From Xanthomonas codiaei (GTDB lineage Bacteria; Pseudomonadota; Gammaproteobacteria; Xanthomonadales; Xanthomonadaceae): a stretch of 64,000 bases of DNA. The stretch covers positions 124,001-188,000 of the forward strand of contig NZ_MDEC01000002.1 in the NCBI RefSeq assembly GCF_002939785.1, read 5' to 3'. The position numbers and the translations under genes were made by a program. Below are positions 25,638 through 34,706 of this stretch, piece by piece (positions within the stretch are counted from its first letter, which is position 1; every line of letters starts with the position of its first letter). Below the pieces are notes generated by a model, which was not told where the DNA came from, made no database searches, and saw only the letters and a list, made by a program, of their open reading frames with translations.

Positions 25638-27694
25638 TGGTCGGTCTCCTGCACCGCATCCGGCACGTCCGGCACCACCGGCTGCGCCGGGGTATTCGGA
25701 TCCAGCGCCACGGCGGTCTGGCCGATCACCACCGGCAGGTCTTCCAGCGAGGCGGCCGCCGCATCGCCGGCCTGGCGCGCGTCGGTGGCGCCGGCGTCGA
25801 ACTGGTTGATGCCCACCGCGGTCATGCCCAGTTCGCTGTCCAGCGGCTCCAGGCCGGCGGGCATCTTGCCCAGCAGCCAGGCATCGAAGATCTTGCGTGC
25901 GATCGGCGCCGCCGAACTGGTGCCGAAGCCGCCGCCCTCCACCGCCACCGCCACCGCGATGACCGGGTTGTCGGCCGGCGCAAAGCCGACGAACAGGCCG
26001 CGGTGACGCAGGTGCAGCGGCAGGCTGCGCGGGTCCACCGCCGCCACGCCCTTGCGGCTGACCACCTGCGCGGTACCGGTCTTGCCGGCCATCTGGTACG
26101 GCGCGCCCGGCGTGATCGCATAGCCGGTGCCACCCGGACGCATGGTGTCCATCATGCCTTCGCGCACCACCTGCAGGTGCGCCGGGTTCGGGCTGATCGG
26201 CTTGCCCGGCGGCTGGATCATCGGCTGCCAGGGATGGTCGAAGCCGGTGCGCTGCTCCAGCACCAGGTGCGGGCGCAGCAGCAGCCCGCCGGCGATGGCC
26301 GATACGCCGCGGACCAGCTGCAGCGGGGTGACCTTCCAGTCGCCCTGCCCGATCGCGATATTGACCGTGTCGCCGGGATACCAGCGCTCCTTGCGGGTTT
26401 TGTATTTGTAGGCGGGCGACGGCAGGATGCCGCCGATTTCGCCGAGCAGGTCCACCCCGGTGGGCTGACCGAAGCCGTAGTCGGCCATGTAGCGGTCGAA
26501 GCGCTCGATGCCCATGTCCACCGCCAGGCGGTAGTAATAGGTATTGACCGACTGGGCGATGGATTTGCGCAGATCGGTCCAGCCATGCCCGCCGCGATGC
26601 GAATCGCCCCAGCCGCGGCTGACCCCGGGCAGGTAGAACATGCCGGTGGACAGCACCCGGTCCTCGGGCCGCCGCAGGCCGCTGTCCAGCCCGGCCAGCG
26701 CGATCAGCGGCTTGAGCGTGGAGCCCGGCGCCACGCCACCGAGCACCAGCCGGTTGAACTGCGGCCGCGACGGGTTGTCGTTGAGCATCTTGAAGTCGGT
26801 ATGCGAGATGCCGTTGACGAACAGGTTGGGGTCGTAGCTGGGCAGGCTGACCATGCCCAGGATCTCGCCGGTGCGCGGGTCCATCGCGATCGCCGCACCT
26901 TCGTGCTCGCCGAAGGCCGCCACCATCGCGCGCTGCAGATCGGCGTCCACCGACAGCCGCAGATCGGCGCCGGATTGCGGCGCCACTCGCCCCACGGTGC
27001 GGATCGCCCGCCCCTGCACGTTGGTCTCGACCTGTTCGTAGCCGACCTGGCCGCGCAGGTCCTGCTCGTAGTAGCGTTCCAGCCCGGACTTGCCCATGTG
27101 GGTGAGCGCGGCATTGCCCTCGCCCAGCACCGCCAGGTCTTTTTCGTCGATACGGCCGACATAGCCGACGATGTGCGCGAACAACGGCCCGAACGGATAG
27201 CGCCGGGTCAGGTACGGCTCCAGCTCCACGCCGGGAAAGCGCCAGCGCTCCACTGCAAAGCGCGCCATTTCCTCATCGCTCATGCGCAGCTTGAGCGTCA
27301 CCGGCAGGAAGCGGCGGCGCGCCTTGCGTTCGCGATTGAAGCGCTCCAGGTCCTCCGGCGCGATCGGGATCACCTTGCCCAGCGCGGCCAGCATGGCATC
27401 CATGTCGGCAACCTTGTCCGGGGTCACGTCCAGGCGGAAGGCCGGTACGTTCTCGGCCAGCAGCCGGCCGGTGCGGTCGTAGATCATGCCGCGCCCGGGC
27501 ACCACCGGCTTGGGCTTGATGCGGTTGGCTTCCGAGCGGGTGGCGTAGACCTCGTGGTCGAGCACCTGCAGCTTGAAGTACCAGCCGCCCAGGCCGACCA
27601 GGCAGATCACCACCATCACGAAACCCAGCACCGCGCGGCGGCGGAACTGCTCGGCCTCGGCATGCGGGTTCTTGGGCTGGCGACGGCCGTGCAT
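25634..27694 (-). CDS. mrdA: penicillin-binding protein 2 (elongation transpeptidase)
   Basis: A 686-residue class B penicillin-binding protein. One N-terminal membrane segment (AVLGFVMVVICLVGLGGWYF) precedes the pedestal domain (PGRGMIYDRTGRLLAENV) and the transpeptidase domain with SxxK (STLK, 325-328), SVN in AQSVNTYYY and KTGTAQV. The sequence YKTRKERWYPGDTVNIAIGQ is characteristic of PBP2. The C-terminus extends about 60 residues past the usual end with an acidic, Ala-rich tail (DARQAGDAAAASLED). PBP2 cross-links wall made by RodA under MreB control. Three bases separate it from mreD. Confidence 0.97.
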   Translation of the reverse strand: MHGRRQPKNPHAEAEQFRRRAVLGFVMVVICLVGLGGWYFKLQVLDHEVYATRSEANRIKPKPVVPGRGMIYDRTGRLLAENVPAFRLDVTPDKVADMDAMLAALGKVIPIAPEDLERFNRERKARRRFLPVTLKLRMSDEEMARFAVERWRFPGVELEPYLTRRYPFGPLFAHIVGYVGRIDEKDLAVLGEGNAALTHMGKSGLERYYEQDLRGQVGYEQVETNVQGRAIRTVGRVAPQSGADLRLSVDADLQRAMVAAFGEHEGAAIAMDPRTGEILGMVSLPSYDPNLFVNGISHTDFKMLNDNPSRPQFNRLVLGGVAPGSTLKPLIALAGLDSGLRRPEDRVLSTGMFYLPGVSRGWGDSHRGGHGWTDLRKSIAQSVNTYYYRLAVDMGIERFDRYMADYGFGQPTGVDLLGEIGGILPSPAYKYKTRKERWYPGDTVNIAIGQGDWKVTPLQLVRGVSAIAGGLLLRPHLVLEQRTGFDHPWQPMIQPPGKPISPNPAHLQVVREGMMDTMRPGGTGYAITPGAPYQMAGKTGTAQVVSRKGVAAVDPRSLPLHLRHRGLFVGFAPADNPVIAVAVAVEGGGFGTSSAAPIARKIFDAWLLGKMPAGLEPLDSELGMTAVGINQFDAGATDARQAGDAAAASLEDLPVVIGQTAVALDPNTPAQPVVPDVPDAVQETDH

Positions 27695-27697
27695 GAC

Positions 27698-28183
27698 CTA
27701 CTTCTTGCTCCGCTTGCCCAGCCGTACCGCGTCCAGCAACACGAACAACGGCGGCCACAGCGCCATGCCCAGCAGCGGCGCCCACCAGTAGCTCCACGGC
27801 AGGGTCGGCTCGCCGACCGCCAGATGCACCGCAGAGGACACGATCCGGTCATTCAGCAACAGCCCGCCGATCGCCAGCGCCTGCTGCGACACCGGGAAAA
27901 AGCGCAGCCGCGCGCGGAAGCGCTGCAGGATGAAGGTCATGATCACCAGCCGCAGCGCCTGCTCGCCAAGCAGCCCGCCATACAGCAGGTCGGCCAGCAC
28001 CCCGGCCACGAAGGCGATGCCCAGGCCCACCCGGTCCGGTTCCTCGATCACCCAATAGGCCAGCACCAGCGCCAGCCAGTAAGGCCGCAGCGGCTGCACC
28101 ACCGCCGGCAGCGGCAGCAACCCCAGCAGCAGCGCGATGAAGATGCTGACCGGCAGGATCCAGGTGTTGCGCATGCGGGTCAT
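27698..28183 (-). CDS. mreD: rod-shape-determining protein MreD
   Basis: A 161-residue inner-membrane protein with about five membrane segments and the MreD pattern (LRPYWLALVLAYWVIEEPDR, GLGIAFVAGVLADLLYGGLL). It belongs to the elongasome, linking MreC, PBP2 and RodA. It overlaps mreC by four bases (ATGA) and is followed by mrdA after three bases. The product is slightly shorter than many homologues but complete. Confidence 0.93.
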   Translation of the reverse strand: MTRMRNTWILPVSIFIALLLGLLPLPAVVQPLRPYWLALVLAYWVIEEPDRVGLGIAFVAGVLADLLYGGLLGEQALRLVIMTFILQRFRARLRFFPVSQQALAIGGLLLNDRIVSSAVHLAVGEPTLPWSYWWAPLLGMALWPPLFVLLDAVRLGKRSKK

Positions 28184-29439
28184 CGGTCCGTCTCCTGCGG
28201 AGCCGGACGGGATTGGGGATTGGGGATTGGGGATTGGTTGGAAGCAGCGCCCTGTGGCGGAGCCGGACGGGAATCGGGATTGGGGCCGTTGGATGCGGTC
28301 GATGCGGGACGCCGGGCGGGCGTGCTGGCAGGGCGGCCGGACGCTGGCGCACTGGACGGCTGCGCGCCGGGCGCGGCAGGTGTCGCTGCGGACCGTGCAG
28401 GCGCCGAGGTACCGGTGCCCGATGCCGCGGCGGCCGTCGGGCGCGCGGTATCAGTCGCTGCGTTGGAAACACCGCCCGCAGGCGTGCGCGGTGTTGCAGT
28501 CACCGTCGCGCCGGCCGCCGCCGCGACGCTGTTGCTGTTGCTGTTGCCGTTACCAATCCCAACTCCCGAATCCCCAATCCCGACCCCAGGCACCACCCGC
28601 AACGGCTTCCCCGCGCGCAGCAGCAGCACGTCGCGGCCACGATCGAGCTTGGCTGCCGGGGTCAGTTCGCCGACCAGGAAGGCGTGGGTGTCGTCGGGGT
28701 GCAGTTCGGACACCTTGCCGACCGGGAAGCCGGCCGGGAAGCGGCCGCCCAGGCCGGAGGTGACGATCTCATCGCCCACCTGCACGCCGGCGCTGAGCGG
28801 GATATCGCGCAGTTCCAGGCGATCGCCGCGGCCGTAGACGATCAGGCGCACGCCGTTGCGCGCCACGCTGACCGGCACCGCGTGGTCGGGGTCGGTGAGC
28901 AGCAGCACGGTCGAATGCAGCGGGGTCACTTCGATCACCTGGCCCATCAGCCCGCCAGCATCGATCACCGCCTGGCCCAGCAGCACGCCATCGCGGCTGC
29001 CGGCATCCAGCAGCAGGCGCTGGCGGGTGGGGTCCAGGTCGATGTCCAGGATCGGTGCCAGCTGCACGTCCAGGCCACGGCGTTCGGCCACGTTGAGCAG
29101 CTCGCGCAGCTGCGCGTTGTCCAGCGCGGCGGTCTGCAGCCGGGTCAGCCGCGCATTGGCCACCAGCAACTGGTTGCGCAGCTCGCGCGTTTCTTCCACC
29201 AGCTGCGCATGGGTGGCGGCGTTGTCGCGCACCTGCGAGCCGATCCGCCCCGGCAACCCGGCCACCGCCCAGATCGGCTGGATCAGCAGGTTGGCCTGCG
29301 ACCGCAGCTGGCTCAGCCAGCCGCCGCGGCTATCGAGCGCGATCAGCACCACCGCCAGCACCAGATAGACCAGCAGCCGCAGCGTGGAGGTGACTTCGCC
29401 CGGACGGGAGGCGACGGGTGGGCCGGCGTAGGAGGGCAC
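28180..29439 (-). CDS. mreC: rod-shape-determining protein MreC with repeat-derived C-terminal tail
   Basis: A 419-residue protein, longer than typical MreC. A single membrane segment at about 21-36, a coiled coil at about 75-120 (HAQLVEETRELRNQLLVANA) and the two beta-domains to about 280 (DAGSRDGVLLGQAVIDAGGL, VTSGLGGRFPAGFPVG) are all normal. From about residue 284 the chain becomes a low-complexity Ala/Pro/Ser/Thr tail of about 135 residues. It contains GVGIGDSGVGIGNGNSNSNS and, near the end, SNQSPIPNPQSRPAPQ. These stretches are direct translations of the GGGATTG/GGGATTC repeat family, so the tail seems to have grown by repeat insertion. MreC organises PBP2 and RodA in the periplasm. Confidence 0.95.
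   Translation of the reverse strand: MPSYAGPPVASRPGEVTSTLRLLVYLVLAVVLIALDSRGGWLSQLRSQANLLIQPIWAVAGLPGRIGSQVRDNAATHAQLVEETRELRNQLLVANARLTRLQTAALDNAQLRELLNVAERRGLDVQLAPILDIDLDPTRQRLLLDAGSRDGVLLGQAVIDAGGLMGQVIEVTPLHSTVLLLTDPDHAVPVSVARNGVRLIVYGRGDRLELRDIPLSAGVQVGDEIVTSGLGGRFPAGFPVGKVSELHPDDTHAFLVGELTPAAKLDRGRDVLLLRAGKPLRVVPGVGIGDSGVGIGNGNSNSNSVAAAAGATVTATPRTPAGGVSNAATDTARPTAAAASGTGTSAPARSAATPAAPGAQPSSAPASGRPASTPARRPASTASNGPNPDSRPAPPQGAASNQSPIPNPQSRPAPQETDR
28210..28588. repeat. GGGATTG/GGGATTC repeat copies inside mreC
   Basis: Units at 28210-28236 and 28264-28282 read GGGATTGGGGATT; units at 28554-28588 read in the complementary sense (AATCCCAACTCCCGAATCCC). They flank about 270 bases of Ala/Pro/Thr-coding sequence, and all lie within the mreC reading frame. 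Confidence 0.8.
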
Positions 29440-29448
29440 GTTCAGGGC

Positions 29449-29610
29449 CGGGATTGGGGAATCGGAATTGGGGATTCGGGGAGCGGTTGGCTGGCCCCGA
29501 GACGAATGCGGCTAACACGTGAATCAGCGGAACTGCGGAGCAGTCCTACCGGGCCGTAGGCAGGAACCGCTTTTGCGAATCCCGAACGCCGACTCCCGAA
29601 TCCCGAACGC
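29449..29610. repeat. paired GGGATTC-family repeats between mreB and mreC
   Basis: GGGATTGGGGAATCGGAATT-type units at 29449-29480 face CGAATCCCGAACGCCGACTC-type units at 29576-29610. Together they occupy most of the 172-base gap between mreB and mreC and may form a hairpin that weakens read-through from mreB. Confidence 0.7.
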
Positions 29611-29611
29611 C

Positions 29612-30733
<1,122 letters not shown>

Positions 30734-30935
30734 CTAGCCTAGCAATCCCCCCCGGGGTGAGCAAGGAAAAATCGGTTATTCCGCCCCCGTTTTCATGTGC
30801 CGGTCACGCCGGCCGTGGCATGCGGTTGTGGCCCTGATCGGTCGCAGCCGTTACCCTTTGCGCCGCGGCGCTCGCGCCGTCCCGCTGCCATGCCCGGTAA
30901 CTGGCGGGTATTTCCCTACGCAAAGGCCTGATTCG

Positions 30936-31868
30936 ATGTCCGCACTGATCTGTGGTTCCCTCGCCTACGACACCATCATGGTGTTTCCGGACCAGTTCAA
31001 GAACCACATCCTGCCGGACAAGGTGCACATCCTGAATGTGTCGTTCCTGGTGCCGCGCATGCGCCGCGAGTTCGGCGGCTGCGCTGGCAACATCGCCTAC
31101 AACCTGCATCTGCTGGGTGGGGCGCCGATCCCGATGGGCACGGTGGGCCAGGATTTCGGCCCCTACCGCGAGCACTTCGAAACCCTGGGCATCGACCTGT
31201 CGCGGGTGAAGATCATCGAGGACCTGTTCACCCCGCAGGCCTTCATCACCACCGACCACGACAACAACCAGATCACCGCCTTCCATCCGGGCGCGATGAT
31301 GCGCAGCTACGAGAACCACGTGAAGGACGTGCCGGGCGTGACCCTGGGCTTGGTCGGCCCGGACGGGCGCGAAGGCATGATCCAGAACGCGGAAGAGTTC
31401 GCTGCCGGCGGCGTCCCCTTCATCTTCGATCCCGGCCAGGCGATGCCGCTGTTCAACGGCCCGGAGCTGCGCCAGTTCATCGAGCAGGCCGACTACGTGG
31501 TGGTCAACGACTACGAGTCCAACCTGCTGCAGGAGCGCACCGGCTGGGACGAGAAGGACATCGTCTCGCGCGTGCAGGCCTACATCACCACCCAGGGCCC
31601 GAAGGGCGCGCTGGTGCACACCCCGGACAAGACCTACGACATCCCGCCGGCGCACGAGCGCCGCGTGGTCGACCCGACCGGCTGCGGCGATGCGTTCCGC
31701 GCCGGGCTGATCTACGGCATCCAGCACAACTACGACTGGCTGACCATCGGCCGCATGGGCAACCTGATGGGCGCATTGAAGGTGGAGCATCCGGGCACAC
31801 AGAACCAGCGCTTCGACTTTGCCGAATTCAACGACCAGTTCAAGCAGCAATTCGGCTACGCGCTCTGA
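30936..31868 (+). CDS. PfkB-family sugar/nucleoside kinase, probably adenosine kinase
   Basis: A 310-residue ribokinase-like protein. It opens with SALICGSLAYDTIMVFPDQF and has the GG motif region EFGGCAGNIAYNLHLLGG. It ends with the PfkB signature DPTGCGDAFRAGLIYG, where GCGD supplies the catalytic Asp and anion hole. HILNVSFLVP in the substrate lid and the spacing resemble bacterial adenosine kinases, which phosphorylate adenosine to AMP; ribokinase or another nucleoside kinase cannot be excluded. It is transcribed alone, divergently from mreB with 277 bases between. Confidence 0.85.
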   Translation: MSALICGSLAYDTIMVFPDQFKNHILPDKVHILNVSFLVPRMRREFGGCAGNIAYNLHLLGGAPIPMGTVGQDFGPYREHFETLGIDLSRVKIIEDLFTPQAFITTDHDNNQITAFHPGAMMRSYENHVKDVPGVTLGLVGPDGREGMIQNAEEFAAGGVPFIFDPGQAMPLFNGPELRQFIEQADYVVVNDYESNLLQERTGWDEKDIVSRVQAYITTQGPKGALVHTPDKTYDIPPAHERRVVDPTGCGDAFRAGLIYGIQHNYDWLTIGRMGNLMGALKVEHPGTQNQRFDFAEFNDQFKQQFGYAL

Positions 31869-31994
31869 GGCGGCCGCGGGCTCCGAGTCCGATGCCTCCC
31901 CGGGCCGGCGCTAACCCCTGAATCGGGTACGCGCTCCGAGCTGGCCCGCACGTGCGGCACGCAGGCCGCAGCCTGCGGCCTTATCCCACCAGAC

Positions 31995-32430
31995 CAGTGC
32001 AGGACCGTCCCTTCTCCCCCCGGGGGGAGAAGGTGCCCCGCAGGGGCGGATGAGGAGACAGGCGAAGCCACGTGCAGGTTGGAAAGACATAGGGCTTCAC
32101 CTCGTGCCCTCACCCCAACCCTCTCCCGGCTGCAGAGGGCTTCAGCCGCACCAGCGCAGGACTACCCTTCTCCCCCCGGGGGAGAAGGTGCCCCGCAGGG
32201 GCGGATGAGGGGAACGGGCGAAGCCACGTGCAGGTTGGAAAGACATAGGGCTTCGCCTCGTGCCCTCACCCCAATCCTCTCCCGGCGGGAGAGGGCTTCA
32301 GCCGCACCAGCGCAGGACTATCCCTTCTCCCCCCGGGGGGAGAAGGTGCCCCGCAGGGGCGGATGAGGGGACGGACGAAGCCACGTGCAGGTTGGAAAGA
32401 CATGAGGCTTCGCCTCGCACCCCCATCCCC
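31995..32430. repeat. three tandem copies of a 157-bp repeat
   Basis: Copies begin at about 32009, 32165 and 32322 (periods 156 and 157; the last is truncated at about 32430). Each has the palindrome CTTCTCCCCCCGGGGGGAGA (first copy), the conserved GTGCCCCGCAGGGGCGGATG, CCACGTGCAGGTTGGAAAGA and a CTCACCCCAA..CTCTCCCG half palindrome. Single copies of the palindromic parts recur near 44278, 54127, 56928, 60270 and 63925. This fills most of the 756-base gap between the kinase gene and the sigma-54 regulator gene; I see no gene in it. Confidence 0.85.
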
Positions 32431-32624
32431 CTGCGCCGCACGCCGGCGCGTGCTTCTAGCGCGGGCGCGCTCACGCACGCGCGCCCCTGGCGCGCAAGCG
32501 GTGCCTTCTCGGCCCGCAGGGAAAGGCGCGTCATCATCGGCACACGTTTGCTGCAATGCAGTTTGAGCATAGGCCCGGTTTGTGTCTCTACTGACGCCTC
32601 GCGTCCATCGAGGAACGCTGGCCC

Positions 32625-34595
32625 ATGTCCGAGCCAGTCGTCGCCGCCGCTTCCATCGTTACGCCGGAGATCGAACCGGATGCCCTCCGGCAGATCAGAC
32701 GGCTGCGCGACATCGCGCCGCTGGCCGCGCCACTGTCGCGCTCGTGGCGACGCTGCCTGGACGATTACGCGCTGCTGCCCGAAGCGACACCCGAGCCACT
32801 GGTGCACGACGCCCTGCACGTGCGCGAGCGCCAGCAGCGGCTGGGCGAGGTGCTGCGCATCGCCAGGGTGGAAATGGAAAACCTGTACGAGCAGATCGCC
32901 GGCAGCGGCTATGCGGTGATTTTCGCCGACGCCGATGCCACCGTGCTGCACAGCGTGCACGACTCCACTTTGCTGCGCGAATTCCGCCAGGCCGGCCTGT
33001 TCTGCGGCGCCAGCTGGGCCGAGTGCCATCAAGGCACCAACGGCCTGGGCACCTGTGCAGCCGAACGCACCGCGGTCAGCGTGCATCGCGGCGAGCATTA
33101 CCTGACCCGCCACCTGCCGCTGTCGTGCAGCGGCGCGCCGATCCTGGACCCGCACGGCAGGCTGCTGGCGGTGCTGGACGCCTCCACGCCCAACGCGCAG
33201 GACAGCAAGCAGATCCAGCGGCACACCATGGCCCTGGTCAGCATGTCGGCCGCGCAGATCTCGCGTTCGCACTTCCTCAACCAGTTCGGTCACGCCTTCA
33301 TCCTGCGTTTCCACAGCCGCCCGGAATTTGCGGGATTGCTGCACGAGGCCTTGATCGCGATCGGTGCAGACGGGCGTGTGCTGGCGGTCAACGAAGCAGT
33401 GCTCGAACAGCTGGGTAAGCTGGACCGCAGCCAGCTGGTGGGCCGTGATATCTCGCAGGTGATGCAGCTGGATTTCGACACCCTGGAACACCGCGCCGGC
33501 AGCGACGCAGGCACCTTGTGGTCGATTCGCTGTGCGTGCCATGGACGGCGCTTCTACGCGCTGGTGCGGCCGCCGCGCGCGCGCGCGGTACCGGCGGTCG
33601 TCGGCGCTGCCGGACAGGCGGCACCGGAGTGCGAACTGCAGCCGGGCGAACATGTCGGCTCTGATTCGCGCATGCGCCACAACCTGGCCAATGCGCTGAA
33701 GCTGGCCGCACATCGCGTTGCGATCTTGCTGCGCGGCGACACCGGCACCGGCAAGGAAGAATTCGCCAAGGCGGTGCATCGCGGCTCGCCGTGGGCCGGC
33801 GGGGCCTTCGTGGCGATCAATTGCGCGGCGATCCCCGAGGCGCTGATCGAAAGCGAATTGTTCGGCTACGCGCGCGGCGCATTCACCGACGCCGCGCGCG
33901 AAGGGCGCCACGGCAAATTGCTGCAGGCCAGCGGCGGCACGCTGTTCCTGGACGAAATCGGCGATATGCCGTTGCCATTGCAGAGCCGCCTGTTGCGCGT
34001 GCTGGAAGAACAATCGGTCACCCCGCTCGGCAGCGAGCGTGCGGTGCCGCTGGAGCTGCACGTCATCAGTGCCAGCCACCGCGATCTGGGGCAACGCGTG
34101 GCCGCAGGCGAGTTTCGCGAGGATCTGTACTACCGCCTCAACGGCGTGGTGCTGCACCTGCCGCCGCTGCGCGAACGCAGCGACAAGGCCGAGCTGATCC
34201 GCACGCTGCTACGCGAGGAAAGCGCCGAACGCAGCGTGCGCATCAGCGAAGAGGCCATGCACAAGCTGCTCAGCTACGCCTGGCCCGGCAATCTGCGTCA
34301 GCTGCGCAACGTGCTGCGCACCGCCGCGGTGCTGTGCAGCGATGGCGTGATCCGGCTGCCCAACCTGCCGCAGGAAATCGTCGATGCCGGCAGCGCGCCG
34401 TGCCTGGTCGATGGCCGCGCGGTAGCCGCCGACGACATGCCCGGCCGCGCCGCACTGGATCAGGCCGAACGCGTGGTGCTGCAACAACAACTCGAACGCC
34501 ATCGCTGGAACGTCAGCCGCACCGCCGATGCACTGGGGATCAGTCGCAATACGCTGTATCGCAAGCTGCGCAAGCACGGTCTGGATACCGGGTGA
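32625..34595 (+). CDS. sigma-54-dependent activator, AcoR-like (GAF / AAA+ / Fis)
   Basis: A 656-residue enhancer-binding protein. Residues about 80-210 are a GAF sensor domain with Cys in FCGASWAECHQGTNGLGTCA, typical of AcoR-type regulators; a PAS-like segment follows (about 235-310). The AAA+ core has Walker A GDTGTGKE (371-378), the sigma-54 contact loop GAFTDA (418-423, where the consensus is GAFTGA) and Walker B TLFLDEIGD (439-447). The C-terminus is a Fis-type helix-turn-helix (WNVSRTADALGISRNTLYRK). It faces the alcohol-oxidation operon, whose first gene has a sigma-54 promoter, so it probably activates that operon in response to an alcohol, ketone or quinoid signal. Confidence 0.93.
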   Translation: MSEPVVAAASIVTPEIEPDALRQIRRLRDIAPLAAPLSRSWRRCLDDYALLPEATPEPLVHDALHVRERQQRLGEVLRIARVEMENLYEQIAGSGYAVIFADADATVLHSVHDSTLLREFRQAGLFCGASWAECHQGTNGLGTCAAERTAVSVHRGEHYLTRHLPLSCSGAPILDPHGRLLAVLDASTPNAQDSKQIQRHTMALVSMSAAQISRSHFLNQFGHAFILRFHSRPEFAGLLHEALIAIGADGRVLAVNEAVLEQLGKLDRSQLVGRDISQVMQLDFDTLEHRAGSDAGTLWSIRCACHGRRFYALVRPPRARAVPAVVGAAGQAAPECELQPGEHVGSDSRMRHNLANALKLAAHRVAILLRGDTGTGKEEFAKAVHRGSPWAGGAFVAINCAAIPEALIESELFGYARGAFTDAAREGRHGKLLQASGGTLFLDEIGDMPLPLQSRLLRVLEEQSVTPLGSERAVPLELHVISASHRDLGQRVAAGEFREDLYYRLNGVVLHLPPLRERSDKAELIRTLLREESAERSVRISEEAMHKLLSYAWPGNLRQLRNVLRTAAVLCSDGVIRLPNLPQEIVDAGSAPCLVDGRAVAADDMPGRAALDQAERVVLQQQLERHRWNVSRTADALGISRNTLYRKLRKHGLDTG

Positions 34596-34604
34596 TGGGG
34601 GGGC

Positions 34605-34703
34605 TGGGATTGGGGATTCGGCATTGGGGATTCGTAAACGCTGGCACAGCGCTGATGCCAGCGTTTGATGTTGCCAATCCCCAATCCCCAATGCCCAATC
34701 CCC
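34605..34703. repeat. inverted GGGATT repeats enclosing a perfect hairpin; bidirectional terminator
   Basis: GGGATTGGGGATTCGGCATT-type units (34607-34633) and their inverse (34674-34703) enclose an 11-bp perfect stem AAACGCTGGCA / TGCCAGCGTTT at 34636-34666 with a 9-base loop. The element fills the gap between the convergent regulator and receptor genes and probably ends both transcripts. Confidence 0.75.
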
Positions 34704-34706
34704 TCT

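Noticed and set aside
25637-28837. A very long open frame on the plus strand (over 1,000 codons) opposite mrdA, mreD and mreC
   Set aside because: It is the antisense shadow of well-recognised genes in GC-rich DNA; its translation is His/Arg/Gln-rich without domains, and the opposite strand encodes complete PBP2, MreD and MreC.
31995-32430. The three 157-bp tandem repeats considered as a CRISPR array or integron cassettes
   Set aside because: The whole unit is repeated with only scattered differences; there are no unique spacers and no integrase or cas genes.
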